DNA from: JBCBJX01 sp964342855
Lineage (GTDB): Bacteria; Pseudomonadota; Alphaproteobacteria; Caulobacterales; Parvularculaceae
Length of the DNA: 64,000 nt
Direction: 5' to 3'
NCBI GenBank assembly: GCA_964342855.1
Contig: CAYFIB010000008.1
Location: 1 to 64,000, forward strand
Shown here: positions 34,237 through 43,017 of the stretch, piece after piece
Layout of the letters: every line of letters begins with the position of its first letter
Numbering within the stretch: position 1 is the stretch's first letter
Notes under the pieces: model-generated
Database searches by the model: none
Told to the model about the DNA's origin: nothing
What the model saw: the letters and a program-made list of their open reading frames with translations, nothing else
Translations under genes and position numbers: made by a program

Positions 34237-35632
34237 GATCTTCGATCTAGGCAGGCTCGCGCTCTTTGGCAACGCAGCAATAAGTACTGCCTTGATTTCG
34301 TGTTGTTTTGGCGACGCCTTCGCGGCGGAGGGGAAAGCCGAGGCGTTCTGGCGTTTATCGGGCGAGGCGCGCGCGCGGTACGAAACGCTGGACGGCCAGT
34401 TCCGCGCTGGCGGAACCGGCGGCGATCAGGCGCTGTTTTTCAGAACGCTCGCGCATGTTCAATCGCGCGAGGCGTCGGTGCAGGTCGGCGTCGAACTGCA
34501 GGATAGCCGCGCCTACATCACGGACGAAGCGACGCCTCTTTCCTCAAGTTTCGTCAATGCGCTCGACGTGCTGCAGGCATACATCACCATCCAGGCGCCG
34601 GGCGTCCTGGGCGATGGATCGACGACGCGCGTTCAGATCGGTCGCCAGACCGTCAGCATCGGGTCAAAGCGCCAGATCGAACGGGTGACCTATGCGAACG
34701 TCATCAAGAACTATACGGGAGCGCACATCGTCTCCAGCAATCCGCGGGGGGACGAACTCCACATCTTCGGCGTCGCTCCAGTCGAACGAAAACCGAACGA
34801 CCGTTCATCTATCGATGACAATGAGATCGTCGCCGACCGAGAGCAGTTCGGGCGCTGGATCTGGGGCGCGCACTATCGGCGCGCTGATGCGATACCGGCA
34901 ATCGCCTCAGAGGTCTGGATGGAGGCGTTCGTCTACGGATTGACCGAGCGCGATACCGACCGCGTACAGACGCCGAATCGGCAGTATGTCGCCCCGGGAT
35001 TTCGCATCTTTCGGGAGCCCTCATCGGGCCGATGGAACGTCGATATCGAAGGCGCGCTGCGCATCGGCTCGCGCCGCGAGACCAGCGCGCCGACCGATGT
35101 AAGCGACAAGGATGTCTTCGCCTCCAGCCTGATCGCCCGCATCGGGTATACGTTCGACCAGCCTTGGCGACCCAATTTGGCCCTGCAGTATTATTGGGCG
35201 AGCGGCGATGAGGATCCGACAGACGAGCGCTTCGACCAGCACGAACGTCTGTTCGGCGGGCGCCGGACCGATCTCAACAACACGAGCCTCCACGGGCCGC
35301 TGACCCCGGCGAACCTCTCAGCTTTCGGGGCGCGGTTGTCCGTAAAGCCGTCTGCACGAACGGATGCGCGCCTCACCTGGTCGGCGGCGTCCCTCGCATC
35401 GGCGACCGACGCCTGGGTGATCGGTCGGCTGCGCGACAATACCGGCGCCTCCGGCCGGTTTCTCGGTCATGTCATCGACGCCCGCGCGCGCGCCTGGCTC
35501 ATTCCTGAGCGGGCGCGATTGGAAGTTGGCGGCTCGGCGTTCTTGTTCGGAACGTTTCCGAAGAATGTTCCCGACGGGCCCGAAGGCGCGCGGACGCTCT
35601 TCGGATACGCGCAAATCGAGTTTCCGTTCTAG
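34235..35632 (+). CDS. Outer-membrane channel of the alginate-export (AlgE-like) family
   Basis: A 465-residue beta-barrel protein. A signal peptide (about residues 1-29, ending DAFA) is followed by SGEARARYETLDGQFR and QIGRQTVSIGSKR, typical of the alginate_exp family, and the protein ends in phenylalanine (EFPF). The family also contains general porins, so alginate transport is not implied; no alginate genes are nearby. The frame is open for 48 codons upstream, antisense to arsR, which I do not accept. Probably controlled by the divergent ArsR. Confidence 0.75.
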   Translation: MIFDLGRLALFGNAAISTALISCCFGDAFAAEGKAEAFWRLSGEARARYETLDGQFRAGGTGGDQALFFRTLAHVQSREASVQVGVELQDSRAYITDEATPLSSSFVNALDVLQAYITIQAPGVLGDGSTTRVQIGRQTVSIGSKRQIERVTYANVIKNYTGAHIVSSNPRGDELHIFGVAPVERKPNDRSSIDDNEIVADREQFGRWIWGAHYRRADAIPAIASEVWMEAFVYGLTERDTDRVQTPNRQYVAPGFRIFREPSSGRWNVDIEGALRIGSRRETSAPTDVSDKDVFASSLIARIGYTFDQPWRPNLALQYYWASGDEDPTDERFDQHERLFGGRRTDLNNTSLHGPLTPANLSAFGARLSVKPSARTDARLTWSAASLASATDAWVIGRLRDNTGASGRFLGHVIDARARAWLIPERARLEVGGSAFLFGTFPKNVPDGPEGARTLFGYAQIEFPF

Positions 35633-35641
35633 GCGGCGTGC

Positions 35642-36205
35642 TTACAGCTTTTCGCTCGCCTTGATGGCGATCCGGCAACCGAACTGGATCATGGCCTTCA
35701 GAACAGGATAGCCGGGCGTAAGCTCCGCGCCTTCCTCCAGCGCCGTGTTCTTGTGCTGGGTCTCGTCCTCTCGGAACTGGGCGATCGTGTCGCCAAGTTC
35801 CGGATCGGTGTCGCCGAGTTCGATCTCCTGCTCGCGATAATGCTCCTCGATCACCTCTTCGACGGCGGAGGTGCAGGCCATCGCCGCCCGTTCACCCATG
35901 AGGGCGGTGACGGCGCCGAGGCCGAAACCCGCGGCGCTCCAGAGCGGCGAGAAGAGGGTCGGGCGCACGCCGCGATCGGTCGCGATTCGATTGAACGTAT
36001 CCAGATGGTGCGCTTCGCCGTCTTCCATTTCTTTCAGGAGTTCCGCGATCCGCTCGTGGGCGGGGCGGTTCTCGAACACGGCGCGTTGACCGCGGTAGAT
36101 CTGAACGGCGCCATGCTCGCCGGCGTGATCCACACGGATCATTTCGGCAGTGCGTTGCGCACGCGGTCCCGGGAACAGGCGTCTGGTGTCGGCGGCGGAG
36201 CTCAT
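35642..36205 (-). CDS. coq7: 3-demethoxyubiquinol 3-hydroxylase COQ7
   Basis: A 187-residue di-iron hydroxylase for the penultimate step of ubiquinone synthesis. The two helix pairs with iron ligands are visible: RVDHAGEHGAV, EMEDGEAHHLDTF, EEVIEEHYREQE and REDETQHKN. Its start overlaps the dsbB stop (ATGA), so the two are co-translated. The catalytic domain stands alone without the longer extension of some eukaryotic forms. Confidence 0.94.
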   Translation of the reverse strand: MSSAADTRRLFPGPRAQRTAEMIRVDHAGEHGAVQIYRGQRAVFENRPAHERIAELLKEMEDGEAHHLDTFNRIATDRGVRPTLFSPLWSAAGFGLGAVTALMGERAAMACTSAVEEVIEEHYREQEIELGDTDPELGDTIAQFREDETQHKNTALEEGAELTPGYPVLKAMIQFGCRIAIKASEKL

Positions 36206-36756
36206 GCGGCGTTCATCCGGCGGGCGGAGATGACGGCGCCCGCGCCCGTCAGTGCAAAGAGAGCCGTGGAGATGAGGGCGTTGTAGCCCGCCATGGAGAC
36301 GCCCAGCAGCCGCCAGGGCGCATCTGCGCAGGAGACCGGCCCCGGCGCCTTGTCGAGCGCGCCGAGAATGTCCGCGGCGTTGACGCCGTCGGAGGAGATG
36401 CCGCCGCAGGTCGCGGGGCCCGGCCAGAACCGCCATTCGACGCCCGCATGGAAGGCGGCGAGGACCATCGAGAACCCATAGACGAGCGCCAGTGCGCCTA
36501 AGGCGGCGGCGCCGATGTGGGCGATCGTCGTGAACCGCATGGCGGCGACGCCGAGGGCGGCGAGAGCCATCGCCGTCCAGTGGGCTTCGCGCTGGTCGAG
36601 GCAAAGCGGGCAGGGCGGCAGGCCGCCGACTTTCTCAAAGAGGTGGGCGCCGAGAACAAGCATCGCGCTCATCGCGAGGCCGAGAACGAGCACCTGCGAC
36701 GGACGTGAGAGGATAGCGCGGACCTGATCCATGGCGTCGAGACTACCTTCATTCAC
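36202..36756 (-). CDS. dsbB: Disulfide bond formation protein B
   Basis: A 184-residue four-helix membrane protein that reoxidises DsbA using quinone. The active-site pairs are Cys49/Cys52 in PPCPLC and Cys117/Cys143 in the second periplasmic loop. The arrangement agrees with DsbB, although the second loop is shorter than in E. coli. A start nine codons in (36732) is also possible; neither has a convincing ribosome site. Coupling to coq7 links disulfide formation with the quinone pool. Confidence 0.88.
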   Translation of the reverse strand: MNEGSLDAMDQVRAILSRPSQVLVLGLAMSAMLVLGAHLFEKVGGLPPCPLCLDQREAHWTAMALAALGVAAMRFTTIAHIGAAALGALALVYGFSMVLAAFHAGVEWRFWPGPATCGGISSDGVNAADILGALDKAPGPVSCADAPWRLLGVSMAGYNALISTALFALTGAGAVISARRMNAA

Positions 36757-36813
36757 GGGCGCCGTCCCCGCGCCCAGCGGTCACAGCCCCCGCGCCAAGC
36801 GGTCGCGGCGCCG

Positions 36814-37554
36814 TCACATCGCCTGCGATAAAACCTCGCGGAGGGAGCCGAGCGCGCTGAGGCCGAACACGGCGGCGACCGTGACAAGCGCGCCGACCCA
36901 AAGGAGGCCAAGGGCGAGGCCGGCGAGAATCATCAGCCCGTCGCGCTCCATGAGGCCGACGGCGATGATCGCGACTGCGACGCCCGGCGTCGTATTGGTC
37001 GCGGGCAAGGGCGTCAGGATCGACGCGCAGGGAATGAGCATGAGAGCGCCGACGACGCGCGCGCCCGTTGCGTCGGACAGGGCGAGGAGGCGCGGGCGGG
37101 CGATCCGCTCGAACCAGCCGACGTATTTTTCAGATCTGTCCAGCACGCCCTCCAGCGAGGAGATCGGCGCCCGGCGCGCGCGCAGGCGCTCCGGCAGCCA
37201 TGGCGCGTCGCGGCCCGCAGCGAGCTGTCCGGCGAGCGCCAGCAGCGGCAGAGCCATGATCTGCGGCACCCCATAAAGGAACGGAATGCAGCAGGGCAGC
37301 GCGAAGAGAAGCAATAGAAGTCCGAAAGCGCGTTCGTGCAGGCCGTCGAGAATGGCGCCGAGGGTGGCTGTTTCGCCGGCGGTCTCCGAGGGCTTTTCAG
37401 CATCGGCGGCGTCCAGCGCTTCCGCCGGGTGTGGCGAAACGGCTTTCAGCTCGGCGAAGACGCGCCGCAGAGCGCCGATGGCGCCTTCACGGCTTTCGGC
37501 GTCCGGCGTTTCCGCGTGGCCGTCTTCGTGTCGTCCGTAAGCAGAAGTCGTCAT
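36814..37554 (-). CDS. ExoD family membrane protein
   Basis: A 246-residue inner-membrane protein of the ExoD family, first associated with exopolysaccharide synthesis in rhizobia. GAILDGLHERAFGLLLLLFALPCCIPFLYGVPQIMALPL is the hallmark N-terminal segment; three or four further hydrophobic helices follow. GGAA before the ATG at 37554 supports that start over a TTG five codons earlier. Its role here is uncertain. Confidence 0.85.
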   Translation of the reverse strand: MTTSAYGRHEDGHAETPDAESREGAIGALRRVFAELKAVSPHPAEALDAADAEKPSETAGETATLGAILDGLHERAFGLLLLLFALPCCIPFLYGVPQIMALPLLALAGQLAAGRDAPWLPERLRARRAPISSLEGVLDRSEKYVGWFERIARPRLLALSDATGARVVGALMLIPCASILTPLPATNTTPGVAVAIIAVGLMERDGLMILAGLALGLLWVGALVTVAAVFGLSALGSLREVLSQAM

Positions 37555-37632
37555 TCGTGTTCCATTCAACCACGCGAAAGCGTTCTTGACCGGGCCTGCG
37601 ACGTCCCTATCCTCCGCGCTCCGGTTCGTCGC

Positions 37633-37717
37633 GCCCCTGTGGTGGAATTGGTAGACACGCGTGATTCAAAATCACGTTTCTTCGGAAGTGTCCGTTCGAG
37701 TCGGACCAGGGGCACCA
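37633..37717 (+). tRNA. tRNA-Leu (anticodon CAA)
   Basis: An 85-base gene with encoded CCA (37715-37717). The acceptor stem GCCCCTG pairs with CAGGGGC, the anticodon stem CGTGA/TCACG frames the loop TTCAAAA with CAA at the anticodon, and a long variable arm (TTC-loop-GAA) marks a class II tRNA. The T-arm is GTCCG/CGGAC around TTCGAGT. It reads UUG codons. Confidence 0.96.
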
Positions 37718-37894
37718 CGACGGGCATGGATAAGGTCCTTCGCCGCACGTCGATAGGCCGAAGAGGTTAAGCCGCAACTTCCGGACGATTTGACGGCGTT
37801 GAGCCGCCCCGCCGACCATTGATTGAGCGATTTGCGTCGCGGCCAACTGACCCGCGGCTCGGGCGTCCGGTTTTCTGGCGCCAGCCGACAAACA

Positions 37895-37922
37895 AAAAGC
37901 CCGCGGCGAGGCGCGGGCTTTT
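37895..37922. terminator. Bidirectional intrinsic terminator
   Basis: AAAAGCCCGCG (37895-37905) pairs with CGCGGGCTTTT (37912-37922) around a six-base loop, giving U-tracts in both directions. It ends the minus-strand beta-helix operon and any transcript from tRNA-Leu. The stretch 37718-37894 holds no gene I can support. Confidence 0.85.
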
Positions 37923-37946
37923 CAAATTGGTCGTCGCAGCGGCTGC

Positions 37947-39017
37947 TTATTTCGGCAGGCCGCTTTCCATTAGGTAGTGGCGGCGGCGGCGGTCGCCCTG
38001 GTTCTCGCCAAACACGTTGTTGGTGCTGTCCGGCTTCTCACCATTGCGCACGAAAACCGCGCGTCCGTCATTGCCGATGAAGCTGGAGTCCGTGATCGTG
38101 CCGCGCAGACCGTTCGGCGCGTAAATGCCGTGGCTGGAGTTGTCCGAGACGATGTTGGCGCGGAACATCACGTTGCGGACGGTGCTCTGCAACTCGACGC
38201 CGATGCGGTTCGAGGTGAACTCGTTGCCGACCAGTTCGAGGTCGCCATAGGTGTCGGCGAAGAGGCCCATGGAGGCGTTCGCGTGGACCGTGTTGCCCGA
38301 CATGGTGATGTCGGAATAGCCCGCCGCGTCGACGCCGACCACGTTCGAGGTGATCGTGTTCGACAGGATGAAGCTCGCCGAGTCAGACGATTGCTGATCG
38401 ATCTCGATGCCTTTGGCGAGCTGCGTGATGCGGTTGCCTTCAATCACCGACGTGCCGCCGGTGACGCGCACGCCTACGCCGTGGCGGTTGCCGAGCACGT
38501 CGGAGTTCTTGATCGTGAAGACGCCGCCGCGGACGTCGATGCACGATGAAGAGACGGCATTCGCGTCGACGACGAAGCGGATGTTCTCGACCACGGCGGT
38601 GGAAGAGGTCTCTTTCGGTTCGTAGACGAGGCAGTTCGACGCGTTCGGTGGCGGCGCGATCTCGACGAGCGAACGGTCGCCATCGCGTTCGCCGATGATC
38701 TTCACCGACTTCGTGAGGACGACGTTCTCGTCATAGACGCCGCGACGGACGTGAATGATGCCGCCTTCGGCGATGTCATCGAGAGCCGCGGCGATCGTGC
38801 GATACTTGCCGGAGCCGTTCTTGTTGACGACGACTTCAGCTTCGCCTTTTGCGGACTTTTTCGACGGCGCTTTGGACGATTTCGTCGGTTCGTTGATCGG
38901 GTAGCCTTCAAAGGTCTGGGCGAGGGCGCCGCCCGACACGGTGAGGACGAACGCGCCGACCGCAAGGGCGGCGGCGTTGCGGATGGTCCGGCTGCGAACT
39001 TCGGTCTTGGCGGTCAT
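37947..39017 (-). CDS. Exported right-handed beta-helix protein
   Basis: A 356-residue protein with a signal peptide ending ALAQ. A lysine/serine-rich linker leads into a parallel beta-helix of about ten turns (PbH1 type), marked by Asn/Gly-rich rungs such as IIHVRRGVYDENV and NSDVLGNRHGVGVRV. It resembles pectate-lyase-like folds but shows no obvious catalytic cluster, so polysaccharide binding or an adhesin role is as likely. GGGGAAG before the ATG at 39017 sets the start. It follows a Sel1-repeat gene by 40 bp. Confidence 0.75.
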   Translation of the reverse strand: MTAKTEVRSRTIRNAAALAVGAFVLTVSGGALAQTFEGYPINEPTKSSKAPSKKSAKGEAEVVVNKNGSGKYRTIAAALDDIAEGGIIHVRRGVYDENVVLTKSVKIIGERDGDRSLVEIAPPPNASNCLVYEPKETSSTAVVENIRFVVDANAVSSSCIDVRGGVFTIKNSDVLGNRHGVGVRVTGGTSVIEGNRITQLAKGIEIDQQSSDSASFILSNTITSNVVGVDAAGYSDITMSGNTVHANASMGLFADTYGDLELVGNEFTSNRIGVELQSTVRNVMFRANIVSDNSSHGIYAPNGLRGTITDSSFIGNDGRAVFVRNGEKPDSTNNVFGENQGDRRRRHYLMESGLPK

Positions 39018-39057
39018 AATCACTTCCCCAATTCGTCCCCTGAACGATGCGCCGGGA

Positions 39058-40338
39058 TCAGCGGTTTCTCTCGAACTCGATCTGACGCAGCGGCTCTAGC
39101 GCCGGCGTATAGCCGCGCGCATAAGCCTGGCTGAGATAGAAGCGCGCTTCCGCGCTGTCCGGCTGGATCGGCTCCACGCCGGTCGTGCCGCGGATGTAGA
39201 TCATGCCGAGCGCGTAGTTCGCGATGGCCAGGTGCTCGGAGGCTTTCTTGAGCTCTTTCACCGCCTTGTCGCCGTCTGCTTCGACGCCGATGCCTTCCGC
39301 ATAAAGAAGGCCGAGCGTGTACTGCGATTTCGGATGGTCGCGACGCGCGGCGGCTTTGATGAGGTCCACCTTCTCAGCCGGGGCGAGCAGGCCGTCAACC
39401 TGAGCGCGTTTCTCTTCGGCCGAGATTTTCTTGTTCTTGACCTTGTCGAACTCCCAGCGGCGCACGGCGGCGCGGGTGGACGGGCCGAATTTGCCGTCTT
39501 CCACCCCGGCGCGGTAGCCGAGGGCGTTCAGCGCTTCCTGAATGAGAAGCGTTGGAATGCGGTCTGTCCGCTCCAGCGCTTCGCGCAGCTCGCGGGCTTC
39601 AGCTTCCTTGTTCTCACGCTCGAGCTTTTTCAGATAGGGCGTGTCGTCGCGGTAATCCGACGGCAGCGGCGGCTGCCAGTTGATATAGTCTTCCTCGAAC
39701 TTGTCTTTCTCGGACTGCTTCCGCCACGAGACGCGACCGGCCAGAGAGTCGGCGTACGCCGCCGCGGTCGGGATCTCGCGGTCGGCGGCGAGGCGGAAGA
39801 ACAGGAGCGCTTCCTTATCGTCCTTCGGCATGCCGAGGCCGCGCTGATACAGCTTGGCGAGGACGAGCATGTGATAACCGGAGCCGGATGAGGCCAGCAG
39901 GTAGTGGATGCGGTCCTGCGCTTTATCGACTTCTTTCTCAGTCATCGTTTCGCGCAGTTTGCCTACGCGCTCTTCCGCGATGATTTGAGCCGAGCGCTCT
40001 TCGGGGCCCATGTCGATTTCCGGCTCGTAGTAAGCTGCGAGCGTGTACCAGGCGAGAGCTTCGGCGAGATCGACGTCGATGCCGTCGGCGTCGCGCGGGA
40101 TCGGCATGCCGGCGACTTCCGGCAGCTTGTCCATCGAATAGAGGTCGCCGAGAATTTTCATCGAGCGCACGTCGCCGGCGCGGGCGTACCGCAGCCACGT
40201 ATCGCGCGCGGTATCGACCTGGCCTGACTTGAAGGCCTGCACGCCTTTGGTGTGGTCCGCATAGGCCGTCGGGGCCAGTGCGAGCGCCGAGATCGCAGCG
40301 GCTGAAGCGCCGCAAATTAGGGTCCGAAGGTTCGCCAT
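39058..40338 (-). CDS. Exported Sel1-repeat protein with a peptidoglycan-binding domain
   Basis: A 426-residue protein with a signal peptide ending AYAD. Sel1-like (TPR-type) repeats occur near the N-terminus (GDVRSMKILGDLY), in the middle (GYHMLVLAKLYQRGLGMPKDDKEAL) and at the C-terminus (HPKSQYTLGLLYAEGIGV). Between them lies LIQEALNALGYRAGVEDGKFGPSTRAAV, a peptidoglycan-binding PG_binding_1 domain. It is probably periplasmic, wall-attached, and a scaffold. It is the first gene of a two-gene operon with the beta-helix protein; TTAACCA lies 50 bp upstream. Confidence 0.75.
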   Translation of the reverse strand: MANLRTLICGASAAAISALALAPTAYADHTKGVQAFKSGQVDTARDTWLRYARAGDVRSMKILGDLYSMDKLPEVAGMPIPRDADGIDVDLAEALAWYTLAAYYEPEIDMGPEERSAQIIAEERVGKLRETMTEKEVDKAQDRIHYLLASSGSGYHMLVLAKLYQRGLGMPKDDKEALLFFRLAADREIPTAAAYADSLAGRVSWRKQSEKDKFEEDYINWQPPLPSDYRDDTPYLKKLERENKEAEARELREALERTDRIPTLLIQEALNALGYRAGVEDGKFGPSTRAAVRRWEFDKVKNKKISAEEKRAQVDGLLAPAEKVDLIKAAARRDHPKSQYTLGLLYAEGIGVEADGDKAVKELKKASEHLAIANYALGMIYIRGTTGVEPIQPDSAEARFYLSQAYARGYTPALEPLRQIEFERNR

Positions 40339-40443
40339 CACCCCTGTCACTCCCCGCGCGGCCTTCTCGCCGCGTCCATTCCCCGTCAACACGTTCTTAA
40401 CCAATAGCACGACCGACGGGAAATGGGAGCCCCGCCGTGACGC

Positions 40444-40719
40444 TTAGTTCGAGGGGGATTCGGGCGATTGCGGGGCGGATTTCACCGCGCGCACGGCCAC
40501 GAGCGCATTCGGGTGGTCGATTGTTGCGACTTCGCACCCGGCGTTCTTCAGAAAATGCGGGAGATCGACGCTCGCGATCGGGTCGTCGGAGAGGAACAGA
40601 ATACGGGCTCCGGGCGCAGCTTCCCGCACGATTTTTTCCGCACGGATGACCGGGATCGGACAGCGGTGACCGGTGAGATCGATGACGGTCTCACCGGATG
40701 CGTCAGGCGCGGACGTCAA
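40444..40719 (-). CDS. TusA-family sulfur carrier-like protein
   Basis: A 91-residue protein of the TusA/SirA/YeeD fold. The sulfur-accepting cysteine is Cys20 in GHRCPIPVIRAEK, the family CPxP motif. TusA proteins pass persulfide sulfur for tRNA thiolation or sulfur oxidation. There are no other sulfur-transfer genes nearby. The start overlaps the slipin stop (ATGA), so it is the third gene of the nfeD-slipin operon. Confidence 0.82.
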   Translation of the reverse strand: MTSAPDASGETVIDLTGHRCPIPVIRAEKIVREAAPGARILFLSDDPIASVDLPHFLKNAGCEVATIDHPNALVAVRAVKSAPQSPESPSN

Positions 40720-41477
40720 ACGCCGCGCCGTCCTTTAAGGATTTCCGCGACGTCCTCCGCCCCGAACGGGAAGACGATCGTGTTGGTGCGATCGCTCGCG
40801 ATCTCCTGCAGGGAGTTGAGATAGCGGAGCTTCATCGCGCCCGGCTCGGCGTCCAGAATCTGCGCCGCCTCCGCCAGACGTTTCGACGCCTGATACTCGC
40901 CTTCCGCGGAGATGACGCGCGAACGGCGCTCCCGTTCGGCTTCGGCCTGTTTGGCGATGGCGCGGATCATCGATGAATCAACGTCCACATGCTTGATTTC
41001 GACATTAGCGACCTTGATGCCCCAAGCCTCGGTCTGCTGGTCGAGGATCTGCTGAATGTCGTGGTTCAGCTTGTCGCGCTCCTGCAGCATCTCGTCGAGC
41101 TCGTGCTTGCCGAGTACGGAGCGAAGAGTGGTCTGCGCGAGCTGCGAGGTCGCCGCCATGAAGTTTTCGACCTGCGTGACGGCGCGGACGCTGTCGATGA
41201 CCCGGTAATAGATGACCGCGTTCACCTTCACCGAGACGTTGTCCCGCGAAATGACGTCCTGAGACGGCACGTCATGGACTAGGGTCCGCATGTCGACCTT
41301 CACCATCTGCTGGATCAGCGGGATCAGGAAGACGAGGCCCGGGCCGCGCCCGCGCTTGTTCACGCGGCCGAGGGTGAATACGACCGCCCGCTCGTATTCG
41401 CGCAGAACCTTGAACATCTGCGTCAGGAGGAAAATGAGGACGACGGCGACGCCGATATAGGGTCCGAAAACAGGCAT
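40716..41477 (-). CDS. Slipin (stomatin/SPFH family) membrane protein
   Basis: A 253-residue protein with one N-terminal membrane helix (residues 5-22), then an SPFH domain (REYERAVVFTLGRVN to VDSSMIRAIAKQAEAERERR) and a short C-terminal region. Slipins assemble into rings on the inner membrane. The upstream gene encodes an NfeD protease, its classical partner, which in archaea cleaves the slipin C-terminus. Twenty-nine bases separate them. Confidence 0.92.
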   Translation of the reverse strand: MPVFGPYIGVAVVLIFLLTQMFKVLREYERAVVFTLGRVNKRGRGPGLVFLIPLIQQMVKVDMRTLVHDVPSQDVISRDNVSVKVNAVIYYRVIDSVRAVTQVENFMAATSQLAQTTLRSVLGKHELDEMLQERDKLNHDIQQILDQQTEAWGIKVANVEIKHVDVDSSMIRAIAKQAEAERERRSRVISAEGEYQASKRLAEAAQILDAEPGAMKLRYLNSLQEIASDRTNTIVFPFGAEDVAEILKGRRGV

Positions 41478-41506
41478 GTGCGTGCGCTCCGTTCAGAGTT
41501 GCAGGG

Positions 41507-42946
41507 TCAAGCGAAGAGGCCGCCGGCTACGGCGCGTTTCACGATGAGTTCGATGCCGTCGATCCTGACGACCTTGATCTTATCGCCTGGTTCGAGCGGC
41601 TTGTCGGAACGGGCTTTCCAGCGCTCGCCGTCGACGACGACATAGCCATCCTTGTCGTCCCATTCCTGCACCACGCCCTCGCGCTTCTCGATTGCTTCAG
41701 CGCCGATGAGCGGGCCCTGACTGCGCGAACCCGCGATGGCGAAGAAGACGGCGGTGATGAAGAGGGCGAAGACGCCGACGACGGAAGCGATCACGCCGGG
41801 CGAGACGCGGAACTGTTCGGGAAAAAGAAGGTACATCCCCGCCGCGATCGTCAGGATGCCGATGGTTCCGGCGATCCCGAAACTGGGCGTGAACGCCTCG
41901 ATGATGACGAGCGCCGCTCCGAGGCCCATGAGCGCGAGGCCGAAGCCGTTGAAGGGCAGAACCTGGAAGGAATAGAAGCCGAGCAGCAGGCAGAACGCGC
42001 CGAACGCGCCCGGGAAAATGGAGCCCGGATTCCACATTTCAATGATGATGCCGGTGGTGCCGAGGGAGAAGAGGATCACCGCGACATTCGGGTCCGCGAG
42101 GAAGGAAAGGACCATCTCGGCGAAGTTCATGGCGACTTCAACGATCTCGATATCTGTAGTCTCCAGCACGCGCGTTTCGCCGTTCTTGGTGACTTCGAGG
42201 CCGTCAAGCTGAGCCATGAGGTCGTCGAGATCGTCCGTGATGAGTTCGACGACGCCGAGCTCCAGCGCCTCGCGCGAGGGCACGTTCGCCGCCTCACGGA
42301 CGGCTTTTTCCGCCCATTCGGCGTTGCGGCCGGATTCTTCGGCGAGCGCGCGGATATAAGCGACGGCGTCGTTGATGATCTTTTCGCGTAGCGCCGCGTC
42401 GTTCGCGAGGGGCGGAGCGGTCTCCTCCGCCGCTTCGTCGTCGGTTTCGTCAGAGGGCGTCGCCTCGTCGCTCTCGCTGGCGTCGTCTGACGGCGCGGCA
42501 GGCTCCGGCGCGGCGGGCGATCCGCCAATCTCCACAGGAGTGGCGGAGCCGGTGTTGGTGTTCGGCGCCATCGCCGAAATATCGGCGGCGTACATGATGT
42601 AGAGCCCGGCGCTCGCGGAGCGCGCGCCCTGCGGGCCGACCCAGGTGACGACCGGCGTGTCCGTCGCCAGCATCGCTTTGATGATTGACTTCATGGAGTC
42701 CATCAGCCCGCCCGGCGTGTCGATCCGCAGAACGATCACCTCCGCGCCGCTGTCGGATGCGACGCCGATTTCCCGCTCAATGTACCGGACGGTCGGCGGT
42801 CCGATGGCGCCGTCGATGTCGAGAACGACGGCCTGACGCGGCCCCGCGGCGCCCTGCATATGCGCCGAGACGACGGAAACCGTGGCGCAGAGCGCCGCCA
42901 GCGCCAGAAAAATTCGGGAAACTCGTCCCGCCCATGTGTTCAGCAT
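41507..42946 (-). CDS. NfeD membrane-bound serine protease (ClpP class)
   Basis: A 479-residue protein. A signal or anchor helix is followed by a ClpP-like protease with Ser112 in SASAG and Lys189 in the KIINDAVAYI segment, a probable Ser-Lys dyad. Between them is an unusual acidic, Ser/Thr/Pro-rich insert at about residues 143-180. Four membrane helices and a C-terminal OB-fold NfeD domain follow. GGGGG lies six bases before the second of two adjacent ATGs (42946). First gene of the nfeD-slipin-tusA operon. Confidence 0.9.
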   Translation of the reverse strand: MLNTWAGRVSRIFLALAALCATVSVVSAHMQGAAGPRQAVVLDIDGAIGPPTVRYIEREIGVASDSGAEVIVLRIDTPGGLMDSMKSIIKAMLATDTPVVTWVGPQGARSASAGLYIMYAADISAMAPNTNTGSATPVEIGGSPAAPEPAAPSDDASESDEATPSDETDDEAAEETAPPLANDAALREKIINDAVAYIRALAEESGRNAEWAEKAVREAANVPSREALELGVVELITDDLDDLMAQLDGLEVTKNGETRVLETTDIEIVEVAMNFAEMVLSFLADPNVAVILFSLGTTGIIIEMWNPGSIFPGAFGAFCLLLGFYSFQVLPFNGFGLALMGLGAALVIIEAFTPSFGIAGTIGILTIAAGMYLLFPEQFRVSPGVIASVVGVFALFITAVFFAIAGSRSQGPLIGAEAIEKREGVVQEWDDKDGYVVVDGERWKARSDKPLEPGDKIKVVRIDGIELIVKRAVAGGLFA

Positions 42947-43017
42947 CATGCGCCCCCGCTGCTTATCGTTAATATAGGGGAGCGCGACGCCGGCAGAAAG
43001 GCGCTCGGCGGTTTCGA

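Noticed and set aside
34235..35632. Evidence for alginate synthesis or export
   Set aside because: The AlgE family is broad, and no alg genes are in the window, so a general porin role is equally likely.
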